19,985 bases of DNA from Butyrivibrio sp. GTDB lineage: Bacteria; Bacillota; Clostridia; Lachnospirales; Lachnospiraceae. The DNA is taken from contig JAEDHB010000026.1 in NCBI GenBank assembly GCA_016297265.1, positions 1 through 19,985 of the forward strand, written 5' to 3'. Made by a program: the position numbers and the translations under genes. Position 1 is the first letter of the stretch. Each line of letters begins with the position of its first letter. Below are positions 6,979 through 14,382 of the stretch, piece after piece. The notes beneath the pieces were generated by a model, which saw only the letters and a list, made by a program, of their open reading frames with translations, did not search any database and had not been told where the DNA came from.

Positions 6979-8550
6979 TCAGTTGCCCGGTTTAATAAGA
7001 TTGGTTCCGTCAAACCAGTCCGGAACCTCCACTCCCACTACCGGAAGCGGTCTTACCTTATCAAAAACAGTCTTTACATCAATAATGTCATCCAACAAAT
7101 GCTGTTCAGGATACATCAGTGCCTTAAACATAAGCTGGCCATCCAGATTTCGTCTTCCCTGTCTGAGATATCCGTCTCCACCGGCGTTTTCATTCATCTG
7201 AACAAAATACTGTGAAGAATCAACATTACAGAAATAGTCAAATCCCATTGATTTAAGATACATATATGCATCATTGCTGTCCGTGTACTGTTTCCAGTTG
7301 AAAATATCTGCGCCAAAGGCAAATATAATAATGTTGGTATCTCCTACGATGGAACCGACTTCCACATCCCACCAGGTGCTGTCCCTCTTGAACCTGTCAT
7401 TCTTAATGCGTCCCGAAGAACTATCCACAGAACCGCCCATATTCATATGTCCCCAGGTATGGCTTGCAAATTCCCAGCCGCCTGCCTTGAGTGCATCGGC
7501 CACCTGCTTTGCTTTTTTACGGTCCTCTGCAAGATTCGGATTATCATAATAATGAGCACCCTTTGCAAGTGATACTGCTGTGTCGCTGTTATATCCTCCG
7601 GCATTAAACAGCTCATCCCACACTGATTTTAAATCCGCCTCCGTTCCATATCCAATGTAGGAGGTTCTGTATCCGAGAATTCCATTGTATCCCGTCAGTG
7701 CAAGTATACCCTTCGCTCCATGATAAGAAAAATCAGGATGTTGTTCGACAAACTGATCAAGCAACGGTGCAACATCAAATGCTCCCACTGTTTTAGTTCC
7801 GTCCGCATTGTCCTTCTCATTCATTATTTTACCATTCGCATCAACAATCAGTCTCTGTGCAAAGCCGCCATCTTCATTCATATATTCATAGTAGCATACA
7901 TCATCCTGGGATAATACAAATGGTGTTTTCCCTGCAGGAAGATAAATAGGATTGTATTCCATCTTGCCTGTTGCAGGATTAATTGATGCAATATCCGACA
8001 GTTTTACCAAAACATATCCTCTGTCATACATCTGCTGAAGTATGGCATTGAATTCATCAATGGTTGTCATAACCTGATTATAATTATCCTTGGAATTGCT
8101 TCCAAATGCCACACTGCAATCCTGAATCAATGTGTGAAAAAATATATGTGTAATCTTTGTATTGTCCGCCCATTTGACAAGCTTTGATTTATTATCCTCA
8201 CACTGTGCGATAAAAGTATTCACAGCTTCAACAGTGTTCCATTCAGGCAGCTTTTCCTTAACATAGTTAATTGCACCTTCATAATCATACATTGCAGCAG
8301 TTATTTCCGCTTCCTTAAGTATTCCCTCATAATCAACATTCGGTGCTGTAGTGCTCTCTTCTTCGCTGCTCGGCTGCTCACTTACGGAAGGTGCGTTTCC
8401 GCCCGTCTGAGCATCCTTCTTATCCTTTCTATCCTTCAAAATAAGAAACACAAGTGCTCCAATCAATGCTATTATCAGTATTGCCAGAATTACAATAAGT
8501 ACTATTTTCTGTCTGTCGTTTTTCTTTTTGCTTTTTCCTTTGTTGGACAT
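6979..8550 (-). CDS. Membrane-anchored polysaccharide deacetylase-like (CE4-type) protein
   Basis: A 523-aa protein with a Lys/Arg-rich cytoplasmic start, one membrane segment (about 16-38) and a Ser/Glu-rich linker, so the bulk is outside the cell. Residues 70-130 look helical. The C-terminal part resembles the NodB/CE4 fold. LSQDD (213-217) fits motif 1, whose two Asp act as base and metal ligand, and SHTWGH (363-368) fits the metal-binding His-x3-His motif. About 145 residues separate the two motifs, far more than in ordinary CE4 enzymes, so a large insertion is present. The substrate may be peptidoglycan or an exopolysaccharide. The ATG at 8550 lies 4 nt after the WYL gene stop, with GAGGAG 7 nt upstream formed by the last WYL codons, so they form an operon. 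Loss of activity through the insertion is possible. Confidence 0.75.
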   Translation of the reverse strand: MSNKGKSKKKNDRQKIVLIVILAILIIALIGALVFLILKDRKDKKDAQTGGNAPSVSEQPSSEEESTTAPNVDYEGILKEAEITAAMYDYEGAINYVKEKLPEWNTVEAVNTFIAQCEDNKSKLVKWADNTKITHIFFHTLIQDCSVAFGSNSKDNYNQVMTTIDEFNAILQQMYDRGYVLVKLSDIASINPATGKMEYNPIYLPAGKTPFVLSQDDVCYYEYMNEDGGFAQRLIVDANGKIMNEKDNADGTKTVGAFDVAPLLDQFVEQHPDFSYHGAKGILALTGYNGILGYRTSYIGYGTEADLKSVWDELFNAGGYNSDTAVSLAKGAHYYDNPNLAEDRKKAKQVADALKAGGWEFASHTWGHMNMGGSVDSSSGRIKNDRFKRDSTWWDVEVGSIVGDTNIIIFAFGADIFNWKQYTDSNDAYMYLKSMGFDYFCNVDSSQYFVQMNENAGGDGYLRQGRRNLDGQLMFKALMYPEQHLLDDIIDVKTVFDKVRPLPVVGVEVPDWFDGTNLIKPGN

Positions 8551-8554
8551 TCCT

Positions 8555-9553
8555 TTACTCCTCTTCTGTGTATTGCTTATTCAGTCTCTTTATTTCCTGC
8601 TTTATTTTATCCACGACCTCATCCGGTCCCACTATCTTAACCTGACTGCCGAGACCGATAATCCATCCCAGGAACTGCCTGCTGACAGCAACCTTGACGT
8701 TAGTAATAAACCGATTTTCATCCTGTGGTATAATCATAACATTTTTGCCAAATCTGTCAATAATCACGCCCGCCATGGAATTATCACACTCAAGCCTGAC
8801 AACTGTCTCCTCCCCGTCGTACATTCCAAAAAATTTGCGTGCATACAGCCCCATATCAAATTCTGAGAAATCTTTCTTTCCGACGCGTGGTTCATTAAGA
8901 ATTTCAATTTTAAGCATTTTATCAACCCTGAAATGTTTTATCTTATTCTCAAATTCATCGAAAGCCACCATGTAATAGTTGTCATCATTGCAGCTTAACG
9001 CCCACGGACTCATAATGTATCTTTCACCGTTTCGGCGGATTTCTTCCTTTTTGTAGACATTCCATTGAAAATAATTGAAACTGATCTTAGTGTTGGAGGA
9101 TATGGCATTATGAATCATATCAACATTGTAATATATGCTCTCATTCATTGTCTTAACTCTCTCAGACACATATACCTGACGCTGTAGCTGCGAAGCCTCA
9201 TATTTGCTGGCAAGATTCTCTATTTTTTTAATAAGTTCATTGGACTTTTTGGTGGTCAGGAACTTTGCGGACTGCACACAGTCCACGAGAAGTTTTAGTT
9301 CCACCAATTCAAAAGGTCTGTCCAGAACCTTGTAATTATAACTTCTTCCTTCCTGCATTCCCTGAATGTCCATTCCGTATTCACGAAGCATTTCAAAATC
9401 ATCATATAGGCTCTTTCTCTCCGCATTAATTCCACAAGCTTCAAGTGCCTTGATAATCTCACTCATTGTTATCGCATGCGATTCATCAGTATTTTTCAGC
9501 AGAATATCTCTCAAATACATGAGTTTTAGTTTCTGATTACCGGATTTAGCCAT
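8555..9553 (-). CDS. WYL-domain transcriptional regulator
   Basis: A 332-aa protein with an N-terminal winged helix-turn-helix (about 5-75, including SLYDDFEMLREYGMDI) and a central-to-C-terminal WYL domain (about 130-220). The latter has ISFNYFQWN, then a Pro-Trp-Ala-Leu stretch followed by DDNYYMVAFDE and FRVDKM. A C-terminal extension domain (WCX-like) follows. WYL regulators bind DNA and are thought to sense nucleic-acid or nucleotide ligands. The ATG at 9553 has GGAGGAG 4 nt upstream; an in-frame ATG at 9619 has no such site and would lie before the predicted promoter. It is co-transcribed with the deacetylase-like gene and divergent from the DUF368 transporter, so either could be its target (inference). 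Confidence 0.88.
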   Translation of the reverse strand: MAKSGNQKLKLMYLRDILLKNTDESHAITMSEIIKALEACGINAERKSLYDDFEMLREYGMDIQGMQEGRSYNYKVLDRPFELVELKLLVDCVQSAKFLTTKKSNELIKKIENLASKYEASQLQRQVYVSERVKTMNESIYYNVDMIHNAISSNTKISFNYFQWNVYKKEEIRRNGERYIMSPWALSCNDDNYYMVAFDEFENKIKHFRVDKMLKIEILNEPRVGKKDFSEFDMGLYARKFFGMYDGEETVVRLECDNSMAGVIIDRFGKNVMIIPQDENRFITNVKVAVSRQFLGWIIGLGSQVKIVGPDEVVDKIKQEIKRLNKQYTEEE

Positions 9554-9589
9554 AATTCTCCTCCTCAGCGTACTAATCGAATTATGGAT

Positions 9590-9618
9590 AGTATAACATA
9601 ATAATCCAGCCTTGACCA
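9590..9618 (-). promoter_or_regulatory. Promoter of the WYL regulator operon
   Basis: On the minus strand TGGTCA (9613-9618) and TATACT (9590-9595) are separated by 17 nt. The -35 lies on the same bases as the -35 of the divergent DUF368 promoter, so the two promoters may exclude one another. Confidence 0.4.
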
Positions 9619-9640
9619 TATAATAATATTGGTATAATAT
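9612..9640 (+). promoter_or_regulatory. popT: Promoter of the DUF368 transporter gene
   Basis: TTGACC (9612-9617) with either TAATAT (9635-9640, 17-nt spacer) or TATAAT (9633-9638, 15-nt spacer), about 50 nt upstream of the start codon. Confidence 0.5.
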
Positions 9641-9689
9641 TAGTGAGTATTATGAATATTACATATAATCAGTTAGGAGAATTCAACTT

Positions 9690-10574
9690 ATGAAATTCAT
9701 ACTTGATATAATTAAAGGAATGTTTATAGGCGTTGCCAACATTATTCCCGGAGTAAGCGGTGGAACAATGGCTGTATCAATGGGAATATATGATAAGGTG
9801 GTGTCTTCTATCAACGGGCTCACCCGTCAATTCAAAAAATCATTTGTCACACTGCTCCCGATTGTTATCGGTATGGCCGCCGGAATAGGTATATTTTCAT
9901 TCATCATTCCGCATTGTCTTGACAAATATGCCTTCCAGACCTGCATGTGCTTTTGCGGTCTCATTCTCGGAGGTGTGCCTGAATTATTCTTAAATACCAA
10001 CAAAGCTTTCAAAAAAGAAGAAAAGAAGATTGGACCTTTCCACATTCTTGCCTTCGCCATCTTTCTGGCAATTGCTGTATGGATGGCATTAGCAAGTCCG
10101 GAATCAAAGGGTGCCGACTCAATTAATACAAGCTTTGCTTCAATTCTTATTATGCTTGGTCTGGGCATCATCGCCTCAGCAACAATGGTGGTTCCGGGTA
10201 TCAGCGGCTCACTGATTCTTATGATGCTTGGCTACTATTCCGGAGTTGTTGGCACAGTAAAAAATTTTATTGTTGCACTCAAAAACTTTGACAAAACAGC
10301 ACTTCTCCACGATATTGCTCTCCTTGTCCCTTTCGGAATCGGATGCATATTGGGATTTCTGCTTATATCAAAATTAATTACCTGGCTATTCAAGAAGTGC
10401 GAATCAGTTACCTACTGTGCAATTATCGCCCTGGTACTTGCATCACCATTTGCAATCTTCATGAAAATGGAAAATGCCAGCTTTGATGCCGTATCAATAA
10501 TTGTCGGAGTTGTACTCCTTGTCGCAGGCACTGTTTTCACATATTTATTCGGTAAAAAAACAAAATCAAAATAA
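9690..10574 (+). CDS. popT: DUF368 family polyprenyl-phosphate transporter (PopT-type)
   Basis: A 294-aa membrane protein of normal family length with about eight hydrophobic segments. Two related motifs mark the family's internal duplication: NIIPGVSGGTMA near residues 18-29 and VVPGISGSLILMMLGYYSG in the second half. DUF368 proteins have been shown to recycle undecaprenyl phosphate across the membrane for cell-wall synthesis. The ATG at 9690 has AGGAGA 9 nt upstream. A perfect 10-bp hairpin with a T run ends the unit at 10606-10636. It is divergent from the WYL regulator/deacetylase-like pair, which suggests a shared cell-envelope theme (inference). Confidence 0.9.
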   Translation: MKFILDIIKGMFIGVANIIPGVSGGTMAVSMGIYDKVVSSINGLTRQFKKSFVTLLPIVIGMAAGIGIFSFIIPHCLDKYAFQTCMCFCGLILGGVPELFLNTNKAFKKEEKKIGPFHILAFAIFLAIAVWMALASPESKGADSINTSFASILIMLGLGIIASATMVVPGISGSLILMMLGYYSGVVGTVKNFIVALKNFDKTALLHDIALLVPFGIGCILGFLLISKLITWLFKKCESVTYCAIIALVLASPFAIFMKMENASFDAVSIIVGVVLLVAGTVFTYLFGKKTKSK

Positions 10575-10605
10575 TTATCACTTAAATCAATATTGTTAAT
10601 TATGT

Positions 10606-10636
10606 ACTGCAGAAGTCAAACCTCTTCTGCAGTTTT
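10606..10636 (+). terminator. Rho-independent terminator after the DUF368 gene
   Basis: A perfect 10-bp stem, ACTGCAGAAG (10606-10615) and CTTCTGCAGT (10624-10633), with an 8-nt loop followed by TTTTATTATTTT. It also abuts the stop codon of the convergent 79-aa gene, although the minus-strand side lacks a strong U tract. Confidence 0.85.
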
Positions 10637-10637
10637 A

Positions 10638-10877
10638 TTATTTTCTCACAACAAACCATTTGTTATCTTCTTCATAATAGAGATAAGCCTCACAGTTATC
10701 TATCTGACAGGTATATCTCATTCCGCAGCCCCCCGCTCTCAGGCTTGCCGCTCTGCGCACATCCTTGATTCTGTCAATATCAAAGATATGCCCGTCTTCC
10801 CACACTATTTTCTTGGGAATTAGTTGCCCGTCTCTGGTAAATTCAGCCATAACATCTACATATACTTTGCTATTCAT
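10638..10877 (-). CDS. Small conserved-looking protein downstream of dinB, function unknown
   Basis: A 79-aa soluble protein, with no signal peptide or membrane segment. It is rich in beta-strand-like stretches: MNSKVYVDVMAEF, then QLIPKKIVWEDGHIFDIDRI, an RRAASLRAGGCGMRYTC stretch with two Cys, and a C-terminal aromatic strand. I recall similar small proteins next to Y-family polymerase genes in Clostridia, but cannot name a family. The ATG at 10877 is chosen over the one at 10895 because AGGAG lies 7 nt before it. The gene lies 91 nt after dinB on the same strand with no terminator between, so it probably shares the dinB transcript and SOS control. A role as a polymerase accessory or nucleic-acid-binding protein is only a guess. 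Confidence 0.75.
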   Translation of the reverse strand: MNSKVYVDVMAEFTRDGQLIPKKIVWEDGHIFDIDRIKDVRRAASLRAGGCGMRYTCQIDNCEAYLYYEEDNKWFVVRK

Positions 10878-10968
10878 ATATCTGCTCCTATACATACTAT
10901 CCGGATCACATACACAAATTATTGTTGATGGGAATCTGTCTGCATATATTCAGTGTCAGTGCTGCACA

Positions 10969-12177
10969 TCATCGTCCGCTTTGATAGAGCTGTTCATCCT
11001 TGAGCGCAAGTCCTCGCTTGATACTGTCATTGCCAAACCGTCTTCTGATATCATCAATTACACTGTCCGTTTTCTGCATTTTCTCCCGTCGGGAGTAATC
11101 ACAGAATAATTCAAGCTGTTCAGAATAATTCTCATCCACCAGGTCAGTCCCCCTTACACCTATGCTCCTGACCGGTTTATCCCATTTGTAGGATTCTTCG
11201 AAAAGTATATATGCCTCTTTGGCAATTTCGCTTGTAATATTGGTCGCTGATGATATTTTGCGTTGCCTGGTATATGTTACCAGTTCATTGTTGCGCACAC
11301 TTATCTCCACAACCCTGCATCTGAAGCCCTTGGCCCTGAGTCTTGCGCCAACGCTCTCCGCCAGCGAAAATATAACAATCCTGACATCTTCGTTATTAAG
11401 TAAATCCCTGCATGTCGTTGTGCTGTTGCCTATGGATTTAACCGGTATGCCGGATTTGTCTCCCACAACCGGAGAATCATCAAGTCCATTGGCAAATATC
11501 CACAGTGTATCACCCAGTTTTCCCAAAAAAGAAGTAAGAAGCCTTCTATCTGTCTGCGCAAGGTCTCCGATGGTCCGTATTCCGACGGAATTGAGTTTAT
11601 TTGCAGTACTCTTACCAACATATAGCAAATCTGACACCGGTAACGGCCATGCCTTATCCTTAAATTCATTCCTCAGCATAGTAGTTATCGCATCCGGTTT
11701 CTTATAATCGGAACCCAGCTTCGCCAGCACCTTGTTAAACGAAACACCAATGCTCACCGTTATTCCCAGCTCACTCTTGATACGGCTGTTGATTTCCTTA
11801 GCAACTCTTATGCCTTCCTCCTCAGAATCCACACTGTGAGTAATATCCAGCCAGCATTCGTCAATGCCATATGGTTCCTGCAAATCCGTATAATCTGCAT
11901 ATATCTCGTGCGTCATCTCAGAAAATCTGATATACTCATCCATATGAGGGGACTCTATGATCAGCGTCGGACAATGTTTCAACGCCTGTCCCAATGTCAT
12001 TCCGGTCTTGATGCCATAGGCCTTAGCCCGGTAATTCGCTGTCAGAATAATACCATGTCTGCTTTCTTTGTCACCGCCGACAGCAAGAGGCTTGTTCCTA
12101 TATTCAGGATGATGAAGCATCTCCACCGAAGCATAGAAACAATTACAATCGCTATGAAGTATCAGTCTGTCCTTCAT
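10969..12177 (-). CDS. dinB: DNA polymerase IV-like Y-family translesion polymerase
   Basis: A 402-aa Y-family polymerase. The first strand LILHSDCNCFYASVE carries catalytic D10 and the steric-gate Tyr15; the second acidic pair is D106-E107 in YGIDECWLDIT. The thumb has SIGVSFNKVLAKLGSDYKKP, followed by a helix-hairpin-helix (VGKSTANKLNSVGIRTIGDL) and a C-terminal little-finger domain. QLELF (354-358) fits the sliding-clamp-binding motif. It copies past damaged bases. The start is the ATG at 12177, with GGAGG 5 nt upstream; an in-frame ATG at 12198 lies within the LexA box and has no ribosome binding site. Promoter and LexA box lie immediately upstream, so this gene is very probably SOS-induced. 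It is the second Y-family polymerase in the cluster. Confidence 0.95.
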   Translation of the reverse strand: MKDRLILHSDCNCFYASVEMLHHPEYRNKPLAVGGDKESRHGIILTANYRAKAYGIKTGMTLGQALKHCPTLIIESPHMDEYIRFSEMTHEIYADYTDLQEPYGIDECWLDITHSVDSEEEGIRVAKEINSRIKSELGITVSIGVSFNKVLAKLGSDYKKPDAITTMLRNEFKDKAWPLPVSDLLYVGKSTANKLNSVGIRTIGDLAQTDRRLLTSFLGKLGDTLWIFANGLDDSPVVGDKSGIPVKSIGNSTTTCRDLLNNEDVRIVIFSLAESVGARLRAKGFRCRVVEISVRNNELVTYTRQRKISSATNITSEIAKEAYILFEESYKWDKPVRSIGVRGTDLVDENYSEQLELFCDYSRREKMQKTDSVIDDIRRRFGNDSIKRGLALKDEQLYQSGR

Positions 12178-12191
12178 ATATTCCTCCAAAG

Positions 12192-12205
12192 AGAACATTT
12201 GTTCG
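12192..12205 (-). promoter_or_regulatory. LexA (DinR) box in front of dinB
   Basis: On the minus strand the site reads CGAACAAATGTTCT. It matches the Bacillus/Clostridium consensus CGAACRNRYGTTYC at 13 of 14 positions, with the last base T instead of C. It begins 8 nt after the -10 of the dinB promoter, so it covers the transcription start, the normal place for LexA repression. Confidence 0.9.
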
Positions 12206-12213
12206 GTGTATTT

Positions 12214-12241
12214 ATTATATCACGGGTCTATGAAAAATCAA
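12214..12241 (-). promoter_or_regulatory. dinB promoter
   Basis: On the minus strand TTGATT (12236-12241) and a perfect TATAAT (12214-12219) are separated by 16 nt, just downstream of the YolD-like gene. It lets dinB be transcribed apart from the upstream polymerase genes. Confidence 0.75.
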
Positions 12242-12249
12242 TATTTTTT

Positions 12250-12594
12250 TCAAAAATTTTTAGCATCTCTCTTCAATATTTCAATTTGAAAAATATCATC
12301 AAAATTTACCTTTGTATTTACTATCTTAATATACCTGCTTCCGGCATCAATTCTCGATACAAGACCTGTTATTTTCTCATACTCGTCATTGTTGTAAAAT
12401 ACAATTTCCACCATATATCCGTTCTTTATCTCTCTGAGTTTGCGGTCAAGTTCATCTGCACGTTCTTCTGAAAGCTCGGCCTTCGGAACAATTACTTTTT
12501 CCATGGCCGCCAAAGCCTCCGGATATCCCTTAAGGGCGGCAAAGGGCATAAATTGTTTTGCACGATTTTCTATGCTCATTTTAGGTCTTTCCAC
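12250..12594 (-). CDS. YolD-like protein, partner of the UvrX/UmuC-type polymerase
   Basis: A 114-aa YolD-like protein. The conserved N-terminal segment NRAKQFMPFAALKGY is present, followed by a charged helix rich in Glu and Leu and a C-terminal beta-rich half. In Bacillus, YolD/YqjX-type proteins are encoded beside UvrX/YqjW polymerases and proposed to act like UmuD; the mechanism is not established. The best start is the GTG at 12594, which has GGAGGG (12602-12607) 7 nt upstream. The TTG at 12609 is inside that site, and the ATG at 12579 lies too far from it. With this start it overlaps the polymerase gene by 14 nt, so the two are translationally coupled. Confidence 0.85.
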   Translation of the reverse strand: MERPKMSIENRAKQFMPFAALKGYPEALAAMEKVIVPKAELSEERADELDRKLREIKNGYMVEIVFYNNDEYEKITGLVSRIDAGSRYIKIVNTKVNFDDIFQIEILKRDAKNF

Positions 12595-13843
12595 TTCTAT
12601 GCCCTCCAATCTGCGAATTTCTCTCTATTGTTTTGGCTCCCTTTTCCAGATTCATCCCCTTGAGAACAGCATTTTTGCCGAATTTATTTTTCAAATCAAT
12701 CATGGCATTCTGGAGCTTTCTTTCTTTCGCTAACTCGGCAGGGTCAGAAAATAAATCATACTGCCTGTAAGCCTCATCCACCAAATTGTTAAAGGATATA
12801 TTGATTCTGTGCAGCATATAATGATGCTTCATTATTTTTTCATATAGTGATACAACCTTCTCCGTAATCTGTTTGGTGGAACATGTCATTGTGTCCATTT
12901 TGCAGGTTCCGTGAGGGGATTTATCGACATTTTTGCAGCCGATATGAAGTGTCACGGAATCCGTAACAAGATTCTTTTCCACAAGTTCAAGGCACATCAA
13001 ATCAACCATTTCCTTAACCAGCAGCATACCGGTTTGGTAATCTGCATCCGTTCCCAACACCTGTCCGCTGCTTATCGAATTAGTTTTGGGCTTATAGTTT
13101 TTGATATCCTTCATGCTGACGGTTTCTCGTCCCCAGGCATGGTCTATCATTAATTCCGCATCCACGCCAAAAACTCTGTACAAAATATCTTCGTCCGTTT
13201 TGGCAATATCCTCCATGGTATATATTCCCATTTTGGAAAGTCTGTCGCACATTCCTTTTCCCAGTCTCCAGAAATCCGTCAACGGAGTGTGCTTCCAAAG
13301 TGTATCAACAAAACTTTGCTCATCAAGTTCGCCAATATGATCCGGCACATGCTTTGCGGTAATATCCAACGCCACCTTGGCAAGGTACATATTGGTTCCG
13401 ATGCCGCAGGTTGCAGTTACCCCCGTGGTTTCAAATACATCCTGCATTATCCTGATTCCAAGCTCCTTAGCCGTCATATTGTACATGGAAAGGTAGTCCG
13501 TGACATCCATAAAGACCTCATCAATGCTGTACACATGAATATCTTCCGCAGATATATATTTTAGATATACTCCGTATATTTTGGCTGAATAATCAATATA
13601 TAGCTGCATTCTCGGAGGTGCCATAATATATTTTATGCCCTTAGGAATCTCGAAAACACGACACCTGCCCGGAACGCCCAATGCTTTCATGGCAGGTGTC
13701 ACTGCGAGACATATTGTTTTCTCCGTGCGCTCCGGATCAGCAACCACCAGATTCGTCGTGAATGGGTCAAGATTGCGCTCTCTGCATTCCACCGAAGCAT
13801 AAAATGATTTCAAATCAATACATACATAAATTCTGTCTCTCAT
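12581..13843 (-). CDS. UvrX/UmuC-type Y-family translesion DNA polymerase
   Basis: A 420-aa Y-family polymerase of the Firmicute UvrX/YqjW branch. Strand one, IYVCIDLKSFYASVECRER, has catalytic D10 and steric-gate Tyr15; YSIDEVFMDVT has the second pair D108-E109. TCGIGTNMYLAKVALD marks the palm-thumb region, a helix-hairpin-helix follows (about 190-215), and the little finger carries QYDLF (361-365), a probable clamp-binding motif. The ATG at 13843 has AGGGGAA at proper spacing; the ATG at 13846 is slightly too close. It follows the MIF-like gene by only a few nt and overlaps the YolD-like gene. No LexA box is seen at the promoter of this three-gene unit (14227-14255). It acts in error-prone bypass and damage mutagenesis by family knowledge. 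Confidence 0.93.
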   Translation of the reverse strand: MRDRIYVCIDLKSFYASVECRERNLDPFTTNLVVADPERTEKTICLAVTPAMKALGVPGRCRVFEIPKGIKYIMAPPRMQLYIDYSAKIYGVYLKYISAEDIHVYSIDEVFMDVTDYLSMYNMTAKELGIRIMQDVFETTGVTATCGIGTNMYLAKVALDITAKHVPDHIGELDEQSFVDTLWKHTPLTDFWRLGKGMCDRLSKMGIYTMEDIAKTDEDILYRVFGVDAELMIDHAWGRETVSMKDIKNYKPKTNSISSGQVLGTDADYQTGMLLVKEMVDLMCLELVEKNLVTDSVTLHIGCKNVDKSPHGTCKMDTMTCSTKQITEKVVSLYEKIMKHHYMLHRINISFNNLVDEAYRQYDLFSDPAELAKERKLQNAMIDLKNKFGKNAVLKGMNLEKGAKTIERNSQIGGHRSGKT

Positions 13844-13851
13844 CATTTCCC

Positions 13852-14196
13852 CTAGAAATTACTGCCGTTCCATCCCCAATTTGATACAGCTTCATATTTA
13901 ACATACACATTATCAGGCATTATTCCCAGAACCTCCCTGAAAATATCACATATTTTACCGGTAAGAGTTGAAAATGCTGACGGATTTTCATTTCCGTAAA
14001 TCTTAACCTCTACAAAGGCCATCGGTTTTGCATTATCACCTTTAAAATACAGATGGCAGTTATCCTCAAAATTGAGCATAAGCCAGCTTTCGCTCTTTCC
14101 CGGAATAACGCTAATAGCCTCCCCCAGCCTGCATTTGAGTTCCTTTTCCTTTTCCCCGCTGATGGTCACGCTGACCTTTGAATTAATAAATGGCAT
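13852..14196 (-). CDS. MIF-like tautomerase (macrophage migration inhibitory factor family)
   Basis: A 114-aa protein of the length of animal MIF. It starts MPF, giving the N-terminal Pro after Met removal that serves as catalytic base in this superfamily. K34 in IPGKSES fits the active-site Lys, and the C-terminus SNWGWNGSNF matches the conserved MIF tail. The VYVKYEAV strand fits the trimer-interface region. The redox CxxC of animal MIF is absent; only isolated Cys (22, 47, 83) are seen. It should tautomerise phenylpyruvate-like keto acids, but the natural substrate is unknown. The ATG at 14196 has GGAGGT 6 nt upstream, and a good promoter lies before it. It is the first gene of the unit with the UvrX-like polymerase (stop 5 nt or less from the next candidate start), an unexpected pairing. 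Confidence 0.88.
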   Translation of the reverse strand: MPFINSKVSVTISGEKEKELKCRLGEAISVIPGKSESWLMLNFEDNCHLYFKGDNAKPMAFVEVKIYGNENPSAFSTLTGKICDIFREVLGIMPDNVYVKYEAVSNWGWNGSNF

Positions 14197-14226
14197 ATTT
14201 CTACCTCCAGAATATTTTCTCAGATA

Positions 14227-14255
14227 ATTATAGTTTCAAAAAAAATTTTTTTCAA
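14227..14255 (-). promoter_or_regulatory. Promoter of the MIF / UvrX-like / YolD-like unit
   Basis: On the minus strand TTGAAA (14250-14255) and TATAAT (14227-14232) are separated by 17 nt, a near-consensus promoter within a strongly A/T-tract region. No GAAC-N4-GTTC site lies near it. Confidence 0.7.
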
Positions 14256-14382
14256 CAAAACCGCTGATATTTGTCGATGATATTTTGCGGCATTTTTCGT
14301 CATATTGTGATAAAATATAACTACAAAAGGATGGTATTTATCCGGGCGTTGACGAAACTTTTCATCGAAAGGGGGAACTATT

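Noticed and set aside
9554..9619. Longer N-terminus for the WYL regulator
   Set aside because: The extra 22 residues have no ribosome binding site and cover the predicted promoter, while GGAGGAG sits right before the ATG at 9553.
11219..11707. Plus-strand 162-codon frame inside dinB
   Set aside because: It is an antisense shadow of a clearly conserved polymerase with no ribosome binding site.
11836..12471. Plus-strand 211-codon frame spanning dinB and the YolD-like gene
   Set aside because: It is antisense to well-recognised genes and crosses their promoter and LexA box; its translation has no domain pattern.
14329..14382. Riboswitch or structured leader before the 96-aa gene
   Set aside because: Only a 4-bp GGAT/ATCC hairpin and a poor imperfect repeat could be drawn; no known aptamer consensus was recognised.
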